Shown: positions 1 to 12,900 of the stretch, piece by piece
How positions within the stretch are numbered: the first letter of the stretch is position 1
Layout of the letters: each line of letters starts with the position of its first letter
Source: Symsagittifera roscoffensis
Lineage: Eukaryota > Xenacoelomorpha > Acoela > Convolutidae
Direction: 5' to 3'
NCBI RefSeq assembly: GCF_963678635.1
Contig: NC_087069.1
Span: 45,980,326-46,044,325 of the forward strand
DNA: 64,000 nucleotides
The notes under the pieces: generated by a model
Databases searched by the model: none
Told to the model about the DNA's origin: nothing
Seen by the model: only the letters and a program-made list of their open reading frames with translations
Made by a program: the position numbers and the translations under genes

Positions 1-2849
1 CAAAAGCGTTTAATTTCAGTTCTGTTATTTTTAGAGTTACTCACCCTTGAGTATCTCCAGTCAAAAATATGGAGTGGTCACGAAGCGTGGATGTAGCACT
101 GTGGGTTGGGCCGCCTATAGAGCATGCTCAGGTCGTCCTCTTCTGGTGGGATAGGCCAGGAGTGAGGGTATGATTGCATGCTGGTTTTTTGTGGGGTCCT
201 GTTTTGTGTTAACGTTTTTTGTTATATTGTTACTGGTTTGTTTCCTTTTGTTGTTTCGGTTGTGTCCTTTTCTTAAAAATCAAGTTGTTTGTTTGTTTGT
301 TTTGGATTTATCTTGCGACTTTTTGGTGTTTTATGCTTTCTTTTTTAGACTTGTCAATATTCTTCAAAAGAATAAATTATCCAGTTCTTAAGCTGGTTTA
401 ATTCGGTTTGAGTACCGTTGGTATTCTGTTCTTAGTCATGTATGCGGTTTTTGGTGTTTAGTAAGCTGTATTGGTCAGTTTAGTTTATATTATATAATTC
501 CTTTCCAACCGGGTAAGAGAAAGTTGGAAACTTGTTATCGCTTAGTTGAGTTGTTGTTAGTGAAAGTTCAAATTTGATATCATTATTTAAAACAATTTGT
601 CGAGGGCGACCTGTGCGAGTTTGGATAGAATTCTTGTGCGAGTTAATAGAAAGAAGCAATTGAAAAGGTAAGTACTGCTCTCTTTTTGTGTAAATTTACT
701 ACTTAAATACTGAATCATACTGCTTTGTTTGGTCGAAATTATCTATTGATTTTCATCGTATTGAATTTCACTACATCAGGGAAAATACTTTTACTGCATC
801 ATTTAGCGCTGCTGGTTAAGAAAAGTTTATAATTTATAATAGAATTTTGTATTTTTATTTCTTTTTTCTTGTTTGCAGATGATCGTGATGGGAAGACTAA
901 AGAAAAAGAAAAACATTATGAAGAATGGTTAGTTGGAAAGAAGTCATGAGGGAACACATCGTGAATATCATCAGATGTGGTTGGTAGTTTTGCTAATATG
1001 CGGATGTTTTTTTAGTCTGAAGCATTGGCCAAAGCAATTGGAGTGCTTTAATGGTTTTTAGTCATTCAGTGCCAACAGAGAATTCATGAGGTGTGTTTTG
1101 GATTAGATTAAAAAGTTTTTGATTGCATTTAGTGTTGTGGATGAATTCTAAAATAGGCATTTCTATAGGTTGAATATACTCATGCGGAACAGTTAGTGGT
1201 CGGGTTTATTCTATGTTGAAGGTTTTGGCGAGGGGACAGAAAATATAAATTTGCGTGATGGGATCATAATTACGGAGGATGCCTTGAAAGTTACTATTTT
1301 CAATACAATTAGTGAAATTAAGAAAAAACGGTGTTGTGTATTTGGAGTTAATGAATTGATATCTATGGTGGGGTTGTCGTGATGGTGTGCGCAAGTCAAA
1401 ATGATTTTGAATGAAACGATAATAAGTGTAGGTGTGTGTTTGCTTAGTTCTTAACATGATATCGTGTGAACAGTGCAAATCACGTTCTTTTGGTGTAAGG
1501 AAGTGAAAGATTAGTGAAAAATAAATCAAATTTTTCATAAAATGATCCGTAAGCTTGAATATCGGAAAGTGCTTCTGAGATGATGTGATCATGTTACTTG
1601 TCTAGATAAGGGTGAATAAGTAAAGTGTTTTAATAAAGAATTTTTTGGTCAATTGTGGGTTAGCGAATCGATCGTCGTCAAGGAATTGATCTTGATTAGC
1701 TCTGATGATGTTGTGATCATAATAATCGACTGAGTATTCGTTAGCTTGAGGTGCAGTGAATGTTTTTAACAGTTTTTTTAAATCCTACGTGCGTGAGTTG
1801 TCGAGGGGCTAGTGCTATAGTTAGTCTGAAAATTTCGTTTTTTTTCTTTCAATGTCTTTGTGTGGTGTTAAGGAGTGGTAAATTAAAGGGATTTGTAAAA
1901 CTATAATAGGATGTCCAGTGGATTGTGGGTATTAATACATGTTCGTCTACGAAGTCATGTTGTTCAGCGTTAGGGTCGGAGTGATTATATGTATATTGAG
2001 GAAAGAAGGGTAAGGTTACTTGGAGGTATCTGGTAGTGTTGGTATAAGTTGGGTGATTGATGTATTCTCAGGCGGTTACGGGTTTGGATGGAAACGGGTG
2101 ATTGAAGAATTTTCGTTTAAAGGTTCTATAAGCACGGTAAGTACTAGTTGATGATTGTGATGGGGTGTAGTCTGAAGTAAGTGTAGGAGTTGACGTGTTT
2201 GATGACGTTAACTGATGAATAGTTAGGGTGTGGGGGTATTGTATTTGTTGTTGTAGTGTTATGAGATTGTTTACTTCATCAGAAATTTGGGTGTTGTCAG
2301 AGAAGTTGTTTGCGGAACGTGCAGTTGTAAAAGGGGAGTAGGTTGGAGTTACTTGGGAAACGTGAGAAGGAGTAGAGTGGGATACACAATGAGCTTGGGA
2401 GTGGATGGGTTGAAAGGAAGTTTTTGAGAAGGTAGAGGGGCTGGGTTGAGAAAAAGGGGAAGGGGATGGTTCGAGGTCTGCAAATTCATCGGGGTTTCTA
2501 AATCGGAGTTCTCAAATTGAGAGATAGTTTGAAAAATTGTAATATCTGAATTAGTGTCAGAATTCATGCCGGATGATGTGTTAATATGAGTTGAATCAGG
2601 TGGCGGGAAAGCAAATCGTGGGATGAGGGGAATTAGATTTTAGAGATTGGCAGGGAGGGAATTTGAACGGTGGAGGGATCCAATTTTGCTGCTCATCGTG
2701 GGCAAAAAAAAATGATTAGTTTGAGATTGAAAAGTGGTGGTATGGGGCTGTTTGATTATTTGTTCATATGTATCGTCATTTTGGGAATGTTGTGTTACTA
2801 TATGGTGAATGGGAATTCGTATAGAATTAGGTTCCTAAATTTGTAGGAT
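1..2849 (-). other. 3' internal tail of the giant retroelement
   Basis: There is no recognisable domain. Minus-strand ORFs at 1206-1592 (128 codons, His- and Tyr-rich) and 2349-2567 (72 codons, Pro-rich) have no known match. A short minus ORF ending near 70 (SWPIPPEEDD, then a stop) and the splice-donor-like GGGTGAGTA just after it are also present near 63750 in the second copy, although that copy has a one-base indel in the ORF. On the plus strand, GTAAGTA at 668 and TTTGCAG at 878 would bound a 211-base intron. Confidence 0.35.
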
Positions 2850-4930
2850 TTGTGAGTGCTAGGTTTCTAAAACTTTGTGATACTAATGATAATGGATGGT
2901 TGTGATGTTAATTTGGTAAATGTGGTGCTGTGGTTGATACATTTTTATTGATTTGTGATTCGTCTTATGATTCGGTTTTGTTGATAGTTTTGTATTATAT
3001 TCTCTTATTTGTGCGTCTAAAAGCATTTTTTTTTTATGTGGAAAAAATTCCAAAAAATCCTGCAATTAGTAGGCGTGCTACGCTTGCTTGTCGGTTTACT
3101 TGTGTAAGTATCGCGCATGTGTTATAGATTCCTTTCAATAATGAGAAAAGAAATCCAATAAAGTTAAACATTGCGTATAGCACAGTCAATCTTTCTAAGA
3201 TGTAATAGAGCAATCCTAGAAAGGCAAAAATTTCGTTTTTCAAAATTGCGAAGCTAAAAATATTTATTGGTGAGATATCTTGTGGTCTATATTTTTTGCC
3301 GTTTAAATATATATAGTCCTTAAAATCTTTAAAATATCCGCTGTAATCTTGCGTGTAAATGTCTTAAAAGCCTGCTTTTTCTGCAAGTTTGCGTAAATTT
3401 TGATCTATTGATTGTCTTTGTATAGTGTCAATTTGTGCTAGTAGTTCTTGAAATTGTTGTGTACGAAAGTGATGTTGTATATCTGATTTAGAGTATATTC
3501 CTATCGATTGTAGATCGATATTTGGATTGCGAGCAATAACTCTAATACTTTCGGTTGAAAACGTTTTTAAGGGTTGCATTAATGTTGGATATGGTGTAAG
3601 TAGGTAGTATTTTTCTTCGTCCGGATTTAATTGTGCAACATTGTGGCTCGTTTGTGATACACATGGGACTGCTGTATCTTAAAATATTTTCTTGAAAGTG
3701 TATCAACAAAATGTACTTTAATTTTATAGAATATTGGGATTCTTTTATTACACTATTTTATCTTCGAAAACATGTAAAGGTGATTCTTTTTTGGTGCAAG
3801 TATAAAACCATAAAATGTTTCCTTCAAAATCAAGGAAATTTGATCTATTTCCGGATAATAAATATCCTGCGTATGTATTTTTAGAACTGCTAGTGCTAGC
3901 GGTTGTAAAATCTGTGTTCTTTCTATTTCACAAAGTTGATGCAATGTTTCTTATTCTGAGAGTGACTTTTCTTGAAAAAGTCTACTAATTGTGTAGTCTA
4001 ATTTCATGTCTAAGTGGATGTCATAATAAATTGCGCCAAAATATGTGTGGTTCTTAAGTGATATATCTTGCAGTCATGTACTGTCTGTGTGTTGTGGTTT
4101 TATTTTTCCACGAGCGTTTCGTGTTTCTTAGAAGAATTACTGGGATGTATGAGGTTCCTTCATTCAGAAGATGATGTGTTGTGTGGGGATCCTTTATTAT
4201 TTTTCAAGTGTTCATATCGAAACCTTGCTCGTATTCAACAAGTATTTCGGAAATTGTGTTTTATAGAGTGGATTTCTATTTTTACATGCGAGTTCTGTTT
4301 CTTGATAGATTTGGAAACCTGTTAATTCATTTTCTATATTGTGGCTGTTTCTGACTTTTTTAATTTTTTTAAACGGTTTTGATTCGATAAAATTTTTTTG
4401 ATGAAATTTTATCATGATAGCGTGTATTTTTGCTACTTGAAATGTGGTACAAGCGTCTTCGGGAAACCAGACAAATGTTGCTTGTGTCCTAGTAGTAGGA
4501 TCACAGTAACCTTGATCATTTTTGCAAAGTAGTCTGATTCCTTAGTAGATTATAAAGTTATCATTTAAACCTCGTGTGAGTTGTACTTTCTCAAGCTGTA
4601 TTTTCCAATCAAAAACATTATTTCTAGGTATTCTTTATTTTTTGTATCTGCTTTGCAGTTTGAAGGTTTATTTATTACAATGTGTGGTATCCAATGTTTA
4701 TCGTGAAGATCATAGGTTAATCTTCCGTGTGCGCCATTGTATGGGTGTTTTTCGTCTAATCTAATATAATCTTGGTATCTTTCAAGTTCTGCTTGGTGTG
4801 CAGAGTCTGTGAAAACTTGAAAGTTTACTGTTTTTCTGTTTGAGTTTTTGTTTGATGTTAATATTAATCTGAGTAGTTCATTTTTACAATCTTCAGGTTG
4901 TAGATGTAAAAGTCTTTCTATGTTGCTCGT
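2850..4930 (-). repeat. Tandem duplication inside the envelope region, copy 2 (3' in element)
   Basis: This is the second unit of the 2.09 kb tandem repeat. It contains the membrane-segment ORF (3034-3243) and a 71-codon ORF (3364-3579, ending RKLAEKAGF), both with close counterparts in the other unit. Confidence 0.85.
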
Positions 4931-4937
4931 GAGCGGG

Positions 4938-6950
4938 GTTTGTGAGTGCTAGGTTTCTGAAATTTTGTGATACTAATGATAATGGATGGTTGTGATGTAA
5001 ATTTGGTAATTATGGTGCTGTGGGTGACACATTTGTAATGTTTTGTGATTCGTCTTATTTGTTCGGTTTTGTTGATAGTTTTGTATTATACTCTCTTATT
5101 TCTGCGTCTAAAAGTATTTTATTTTTTGATGTGGAAAAAAGTTCCAAAAAATCCTCCAAATAGTATGCGTGCTACGCTTGCTTGTCGGTTTACTTGTGTA
5201 AGTATCGCGCATGTGTTATAGATTCTTTTCAGTAATAAGAAAAGAAATCCAATAAATTTAATTATTTCGTATAATATAGTTAATCTTTCTAATATGTAAT
5301 AGAGCAATCCTAGAAAGGCAAGAATTTTGTTTTTCAAAGTTACGAAGCTAAAAATATTTATTGGTGAGGTATCTTGTGGTCTTTATTTTTTGCCGTTAAG
5401 TATATATAGTCCTTAATATCTTTAAGATATCCGCAGTAATCTTGTGTGTAAATGTCTTAAAAGCCTGCGTTTTCTGCAAGTTTGCGTAAATTTTGATCTA
5501 TTGATTGTCGTTGTATAGTGTCAATTTGTGCTAGTAGTTCATGAAATTGTTGCGTACGAATGTGATGTTGTATATCTGATTTAGAGTATATTCCTATCGG
5601 TTGTAGATCGATATTTGGATTGCGAGCAATAACTCTAATACTTTCGGGTGAAAACTTTTTTAATGGTTGCATTAACGTGGGATATGGTGTAAGTAGGTAG
5701 TATTTTTCTTCGTCGGGATCTAATTTTACAACATTGTGGCTAATTTTTGATCCACATTGGACTGCTGTATCCCAAAAATATGTTCTTCTTGAAAGTGTAT
5801 CAACAAAATAAACTATTTTTTTATAGAATATTGGGATTCTTTTAAAACATCGTTTATCTTCAAAAACATATGAAGGTGATTCTTTTTTGGTGCAAGTATA
5901 AAACCATAAGATGTTTCCTTCAAAATCAAGGAAATTTGATCTATTTCCGGATAAAAAATATCCTGCGTATGTGTTTTTAGAACTGCTAGTGATAGCGATT
6001 ATAAAATCTGTGTTTTTTCTAGTTCACATAGTTGATGTAATGTTTCTAAATCTGAGAGTGACATTTCTGAAAAAATTCTAATAATTGTCTAGTCTAATTT
6101 CATATCTAAGTGGATGTCATAATGAATTGCACCAAAATAGGTGTTGTTCATAAGTGATAGTTCTTGTAGTCGTATACGGTCTGAGTTTTGTAGTTTTATT
6201 TTCCACGAGTGTTTCCTGCGTTTCTTAGTAGGCTTAATGGGATGTATTAGGTTCCTTCATTTAGGGGATAATGTGTTGCGTGGGGATCCTTTTTTATTAT
6301 TCCATTGTTCATATCGAAACCTTGTTCCTGTTCGACAAGTATTTCGGAAATTTCTATTTTGTGGCTGTTTCTAATTTTTCTATTTTTTCAAGCGGTATTG
6401 ATTCGATGAAATTTTTTTGATGAAAATTTATCATTATAGCGTGTATTTTTGCTACTTGAAATGTCGTACAAGTGTCTTCGGGAAACCAGACAATTGTTGC
6501 TTGTGTCCTAGTAGTAGGATCACAGTAACCTTGTTCAATTTTGCAAAGTAGTCTGATTCCTTGGTAGATTATAAAGTTATCATTTAAATCTCGTGTAAGT
6601 TGTACTTTTTCAAGTTGTATTTTCTAATCAAAAAACATTATTTCTTGGTATCCTTTATTTTTTGTGTCTGCTTTGCAGTTTGAAGGTATATTTATTCTAA
6701 TGTGTGGTATCCAGTGTTTATCGTGAAGATCATAAGTTAACCTTCCGTGTGCGCCATTGTATGGGTATTGTTCGTCTTATTTAATATGTCCTTGGTATCT
6801 TTCAAGTTCTGCTTGGTGTGCGGAGTCTGTGAAAAGTTGAAAGTTTATGATTTTTCTGTTTGAGTTTTTGTTTGATGTTAAATTTAATCTGAGTAGTTCA
6901 TTTTTACAATCTTCGGTTTGACGATGTAAAGTCTTTCTATATTGCTTTGA
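4938..6950 (-). repeat. Tandem duplication inside the envelope region, copy 1 (5' in element)
   Basis: This matches 2850-4930 in the same orientation with an offset of about 2.09 kb. Shared landmarks include TTTGTGAGTGCTAGGTTTCT at the left end and paired ORFs at 5119-5337 and 5457-5672 that mirror those at 3034-3243 and 3364-3579. The copies differ by scattered substitutions and small indels, so the duplication is not recent. Confidence 0.85.
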
Positions 6951-9689
6951 TAGAAAGATTCGTGATCAGGTCGGTTTTTATTTCCATTTGAGACTTGTGA
7001 ACAATGTACTTTGTTTTCGGAAAAAGTCGCTGTGAAAGTATAGCCTGTAATTGTTGTTGCTCGGGCTTTTGAGTTTATTGTAGCTACTATGTTCGTAGTT
7101 TCTATAGCTTGTGGTTCGAATTTGTATCGTGTTACTTGATTTATAGCATATTTATGTAAAAATAGAAAAATAGAAAAATAAGGTGTTGGAATGTGAAACT
7201 CTTTAAAAGATACAAGTATATGATAATCCTGAATATGGGTTTGAAAAGTTATATATCCAATTGTCTTGTTGGTATATCTATCGTATTTATATATGATTTC
7301 AGTTGTTATAAATGGGGGAGAGAAAGATTGAGCAGTAATATTTGGTGGGCTTAGGGGGATGGAGTGTTGAACAATGTTGTTAGGACGTATTGCAATTTCA
7401 AACTTTAGTGTGAGACTATTTTGTGGAATTAGTTGGATTTTATGTTCTTGAGTATCTTTGTGGATGTCCTGTCTATATTGTAGTCTATTTAGTGCCCAAT
7501 TGTGAAACCTACTACTTTCTTGATGCTGTCCAAGTAATGGCCGAGGTGCTACGAATGTATTCCATTCTAATCGTAGGGGGTATTTGTGGATGATTGTTCT
7601 GGGTATCTGGCGTCAAGATTTAATGGAAAAGTTAGGGGAAAAAGTGTTGGTGATATTCGACTCAATAAAGGTGTTGATGGAAGGGAAAGTATTTTTGGTA
7701 GGGTTGATGATGTTGTGTCAGAAGAAATAACTATTGGTTCGTTTACTATATTTGGTTCACCTTGAATGTATGAGTGCGATCTCCAATACTGTAGACGCTC
7801 GGTGGATTCTGGGGGGTTAAAAGGATTTTCTCTATTTTGTTCTGATGTGGGAGTTGAACCTAAATATTCTGATGTGAGATCTGAAATGCTTTGTTTTGAA
7901 GCAAGTGTGGGAGTTTTTAGTAGTGTGCTACTAGAAAGATCTGAGGGGGTTGGTGTCGGTGATTGAGGTATTAAAAAATGAACTCCTGGGGTTTGAAAAT
8001 TTTTAATTCGTCTTGGATGTATGATTTGTCAATTTATTTCAAGTGTTTTTTGGTTTTGACTAATATGTCTTTCTCTATTAAGATCTTGTTGTTGACTGGG
8101 ATATAGATTATATGTCGGTTCGTATTTTGTTCGTTTAAAGGTGCATGGCAAACAACTGGTTCTAATGGTTCAGATAATCATGCGTGTCTTTCTTCAAATG
8201 AGTATGGGTTGTCTTGAAAAGAAATGCGTGTTGATAACTCGAGGTTTTGGGTAGTTGTAGGTGTTATTGGGTTTTCTTGGGAAACTGTTGATGGGGGATG
8301 TTGTGGTGGTGGTTGATTAGCAATTTTGAAAAAGTATTTGAGTTTTCAACTTTCTATAGGGAAAATTTGTGTTTGCTATGGTATTCTTCAATGAAAAGAA
8401 TTAAAAGGATTGATTGCTTCTTTTATACATTTGCACATTGTCATGATTAAGGATGTTAAAAATGTCAGAAAAATTATGAATAGTACAAAAATATCAGTTC
8501 TACTAAAAATGGTTCGAAACGTTTAAATAGACTTAAAGTTATCGTACCTGTGGAAACGGTCAAGATTTTGAGAAAGTTGAAGATATATTTCAAATAGAGA
8601 ATAGAAAATGAAAAAAAGGTTGCAAAAAACTATGAAAAGTTTTATTAGGGTTTCAAAAGTTTCAATTGAAAAGATTATTAAAAGTTTAAGTAGAGTAGAG
8701 AATTTTATGTAATGGTTTGAAATTATTCGTTTTAAGTTATCGACTGTTCTAGAAAGAAGCATTTAAGAATTTATTCGTTTCGTCGAATCTTTTTTTAAGT
8801 TTTTGAGGCTAAATTCAAGTGTGGTCGGATTATTTATTGATTTTTTGACATATGGGTTGGGTTTTTTTTCAAATATTGTTGAGGGGTTATTTTATGGTGT
8901 TTGGGAGGTCTTCATAGATTTGCTTTTATTTAGTGGATGATTGGGGGTATCTTCGAAATATTTGTACTTTAGTCCAAATGACCATGTGTATTTTGCTTTT
9001 TAGGCTATTTTGCTGTTTTTGGAGGGTTTTTGAGGTCTGGGTTGAGAAAATAATGTTGATCTTTGTATTTTTTGAAAGGGTTTGTATGTATCTTTGTATG
9101 TTTTGGGAGGGTTGTAATGTTGAAGTAGTGTCTATTTTAGTTGTCAAATTTTAGCAGGTTGCTTATTATTGACCTGGAGGTCTTAAAGTTATTGTTATAA
9201 TTATGCCTGGAGATTAATATGTATCGGCTAATAAAGTTGTGTTGGTATAACAAGGTGATGAATATGTATGAACTCTATTGGCTGAATTTGAACTAGAAAT
9301 GTTCAAATGTGTTTTCAGCCTGTTATTACGAAAATGTGAGAATTCAAAACGATTAAAAAGAATCTTGATATTGATTAAAATTAAAGTTGTTTTTTAATTT
9401 CAACTTTCTTCATTATTTCAGATTGTGGAATGAATGTTTTATGGTTTTTTCGTGGCCGAGTTCTATGTCGTGATGATTCTCTCTGTTCAAATTTCTTGTT
9501 GTTGATCCTGTGGTTAAATCTTTTCTGTCATTTTCCTCCTTATTTTTGTTTCTTTTTGAGATGTTTTTGTTTCTGGTGTATAAGATGTTTGTGGAGCTGC
9601 ATAATTTTGTTGAATTGTTTTTTAATTCTTGTTTTTATCGATGTTTTGATTTTGTTCAATTTCTGGATTGTTTTGAATAATTTGTAAAG

Positions 9690-11250
9690 CTGTGAAAGAA
9701 TATAATCGAAATAATTTGCGAAGTGCGTTTTCTTTTGGATAATAAGGTTATAGGTTGTTACGATGTTGAGCAATTTCTTTTTTACTGGAGTCAGGAAGTT
9801 TGTTTGTTACTTCAGTGGGGTTATCAATTATTTGGTGTGGTCTTTTTCGAAGTGGTTGTCAGTTTTAGAAATTCCTTTTTGTGTAGTGAAATTGGGAATT
9901 AAAACAATTGTTCCGATTTTTAAATCTGTTGCTGGTGTAAAGTGTGAAATAATTTGGTTACTTATGTTTTGTCTTTGTAACAAATTTTTGTTGTTTTTTG
10001 GTATATTTCATTATGTTTTTTTATCTCAATTTAAAACTCATTCGGTATATGTGCCGATAGCTAATTTTAAAATTTGTGGATGTTGAAAGTGATCTTCATC
10101 ATGCGTATGTAATAGTAGATTATAACATATTGAATCTTTATTTGGTTGATAATAACCTTGTATATTTTTATGAGCATTTGCTGTGAACATAATTGGTTTT
10201 CGTGGTTTTTGATAAAATACCATTTCGTATGGTGACCTTCCTAAGGTTGTTGTGATTTGTGAGTTATAAGATAAAGGGAAGACTTTTACATCTGTTGACC
10301 ATTCGGTGTATCTTGTATCAATTCCATTAGTAAGATAGTGTGATGATTTCGTTATTTAAAAATTCTGTGCCGTTGTCTGTGACTAGTTGTGACTATGTTG
10401 TCTGTAAATTCTGTGCCGTTGTAATTCGAATAATACGAATTTAGCTATCCAATGTTCATAAAGTATTGTATATGCGTAATAAGCATTACAATGTGGTACT
10501 GTGTTGACTGCTACATAGTGCGTAAATGCATCAACAACGACCATTATATAAGAATTGCATTCGGAGGATGGTGAAATTGGTCTTTTTGTGTCAAATGAAA
10601 TTCTATGATTAAAATATAGACTTTCTCCTTTAAAAGCTTGTTTTTGTGCAATTTGCTTTTGATTCGGGTAAGGTTAAATTGATTGACATATTATACAGTC
10701 GTTACACAATACTTTGATCCAAATTGGTGCATTTGGGAAGTAAAAATTTGGTGTAAAATTAGAGTATGTCTTTTCTGATCCTGAGTGTCCTTTTGTATGT
10801 AGTGTATGTGACGTCTTGAATGCTATCAACATCATGCTTAAAGGAAGACAGGGTACTTTGAAATTATATGTTTGATATTCTAGATCTGTGTTTTCATTTA
10901 TCGTAGTGTTGTTAACATTTCTGAAATATCGGAGGAGTGTTTTTTTTCCTAGGATTGTGATATCAGCTTTTGCTGGTTTAGTTTTATATTTGTGCCATGA
11001 TTTTAGTAGTCTGATAACAGGGTCAAGGTTTTGGTATTTTTGTAATAATTTTAGTGTAGTTTTCTCTGTTGTTGGTAGAAAAGTATTGTCTACTTCGAGT
11101 TTTGATAGGGGTATCGTATCAAGTTGGTCATGAAGATTGAAAACTTGATTTATTGTATATTTTGAATCATTTGGTAATGGTTCTGATAAATTTATAGTGT
11201 CAGTTAAATTTTCTTTTTCTATTAATGGGAAGGGTCCTTTTTGTGTGGTT
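9690..11250 (-). pseudogene. Integrase of the giant retroelement, degenerate
   Basis: The N-terminal zinc finger is visible at about 10680-10820 as HTKGH followed by CNDCIIC. The core has ISFDTKRPIS (first Asp, codon near 10590), the hydrophobic strand YIMVVVDAFTHY, and VTDNGTEFLNN (second Asp, near 10370). The segment that should carry the third acid (Glu) appears deleted: TNGI runs straight into DTRYTEW. A small duplication around 10375-10430 also breaks the frame. Downstream (9.7-10.2 kb) is a Lys/Gln-rich C-terminal region. The product would insert the cDNA; this copy could not. Confidence 0.8.
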
Positions 11251-11579
11251 GTTTAATTTGTTTCTTTTGGGTATTGTTTTTAGTCCAATGTGAATATGGA
11301 ATTGGTTTTAATGTGGATGTACCTAATAAATCAACTTCATAGTGTTTATTTTGACAATATAAATAGAGTCGGAAGTGTTGTAAATTGTTTGTTTGTGATT
11401 GATCTGTGTCAGTTTTTTTGCATATTTACAATCTAATCGTGGTGAGGTTTCATTTTTTGTGAGATAAAATTTAATATTTTGTGGTTTTTCAACGGTAGTT
11501 TTTTCGTGTAAGTAGTTCCGGTAGTGTAATTTTACTTAGTCTATCTGGTAATGCATGTTTTTTCCTGCTGTTCAAATTA

Positions 11580-11900
11580 TATGTAAGTTTGGAAATTTCG
11601 TTAGAGTTTATTGAAATCTGTAAACACTATGGTTTGGATTTGATTTTGTGTAAAAGGAAAAATAATTGGTTTGTGATCTGTAAATAAAACTGCTGGATGT
11701 TTTGATCCAAGTATCAAAAAATCATTATCTGTAAGTGTGTATATTTTAGCTGTGCATTCTCTCATAAGGGTAGAGAGTCGTAGTTCAGCTTGTGTGAATA
11801 AGCGAGAATTGGCTGATTTGAGATTCATTTTATTCGTTCCCCTGTGTGATTGTAAAAATGCTGCGCCGATGCCAAAATTTGAAGCATCGCACATTGCATA
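11580..11900 (-). pseudogene. RNase H domain of the giant retroelement
   Basis: An open stretch of 97 codons has the RNase H landmarks in order: CDASNFGIGAAF (first catalytic Asp), TLMREC (Glu) and LFTDHKPI (Asp with the following His). It lies directly downstream of the RT region on the minus strand, with only a worn linker at 11.9-12.05 kb. It would remove the RNA strand during reverse transcription. The downstream continuation toward integrase (11.2-11.58 kb) is readable only in pieces. Confidence 0.85.
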
Positions 11901-12023
11901 AAATGGTTGAAAAGGGTCTGGAATTGTATTTGATATTTGTTCTGTTAGAAATTTTTTGATTTCTTCAAATCGTGCTTGTTGTTCTGTTCTCCATTCAATG
12001 TTGTTTTGCTATACAAGAATGTT

Positions 12024-12900
12024 TTAGATTGGTCTTAAGTATAATTGCATTTTCTATACAAATTTACTTAAGAAATTTAACATTCCTAGGAATTGTTGGA
12101 TTTTCTTTTTATTTGTAGGTGGCCGGAGTTTTTGAATTGCATCTATACGGGGTTTTAATGGAGTTATAGTAATTATCTCAATAATATGTCCAAGAAATTT
12201 TACGCTTGTTAAAAAAAAATGTGATTTGTCCGGGGCTGCTCTCATGTTTTTGTTTTTTAGTATTTGATGATTCTGTTCTAAAAGTATAAACACTTCATCT
12301 TTGGTTTGTAATTGCATGAACACATCGTCTAAGTATGTGATTGATTTTTCATGAATATAAGTGGTCTAAAAATTTTACTCATAAAAGTTGGAAAAGCTGC
12401 TGGTCCTATGGATATAGCATAGAATAGTCTATTGAATTCGTATTGCTGATTTCCAAAAACAAATTGTGTCAATCGTCAATGGCATTTGATTATATGCACT
12501 ATTCATATCTGCTGATGTGAAATATTTCATGATTTCATATTGTTCTGAGATGTCACGTAATCTATTTACCTTATCATGTAAGTGGATTGGCACTTTGCTT
12601 GATCTTTGTTTTTTGAAAATTGCATCAGGTTCGAAGGTAGATGTAGTGGTGAATTTACTTTTCCAACGTCAAGTTTAGAAATTTCATAAACTGTTGGGTA
12701 TCTTAATAATAAGTTGGCTTTTTTTTCTAATTCGTTCGGTGTTATTTGAAAGTGTTGAAAATTGAACATTGTTAAAAATTTCTATTGTTCTACTGTATAA
12801 TGTGATGTTTTAAATGTTAGTTTGAAATAAGGTGTTTTTGTGAAGTAGTCGGTATTCCTTTTTTCATTACTTATTATATGATTTATTTGATAATTGGTTG
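12024..12900 (-). pseudogene. Reverse transcriptase of the giant retroelement, degenerate
   Basis: Motif A is readable as ADMNSAYNQMPL near 12490. The catalytic box is YLDDVFMQL near 12320-12345, with both aspartates kept. The connection region follows as PDKSHFF...VKFLGHIIE, and then FLGMLNFLSKFV at 12054, which is the usual Ty3/Gypsy order. The frame is interrupted between motif A and the YLDD box and again near 12600. The product would copy element RNA into DNA. The match to the Ty3/Gypsy pattern is better than to BEL/Pao. Confidence 0.85.

Larger units (their letters stand above)
2850..9450 (-). pseudogene. Envelope-like region with a duplicated C-terminal half
   Basis: Downstream of integrase, the minus strand holds pieces of a large protein. 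A Cys-containing segment (motifs CDPTTRTQA and WFPEDTC, near 6480-6540) is followed, after several stops, by a strongly hydrophobic segment (FAFLGLLYYILERL plus FIGFLF) and a short basic stretch with QVNRQASVAR. This layout of a Cys-rich ectodomain, hydrophobic membrane segment and short tail fits a retroviral-type envelope glycoprotein. The C-terminal part occurs twice (see the tandem repeat). Family placement is uncertain; I could not tie it to a named viral glycoprotein. Stops occur throughout. Confidence 0.5.

Noticed and set aside
170-401. Hydrophobic plus-strand ORFs of 60-73 codons
   Set aside because: Antisense of A-rich retroelement sequence; T-rich DNA always reads as Phe, Leu and Val.
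1206-1592. 128-codon minus ORF as a possible accessory gene
   Set aside because: Low-complexity His/Tyr/Thr-rich product, no counterpart available for comparison in this window.
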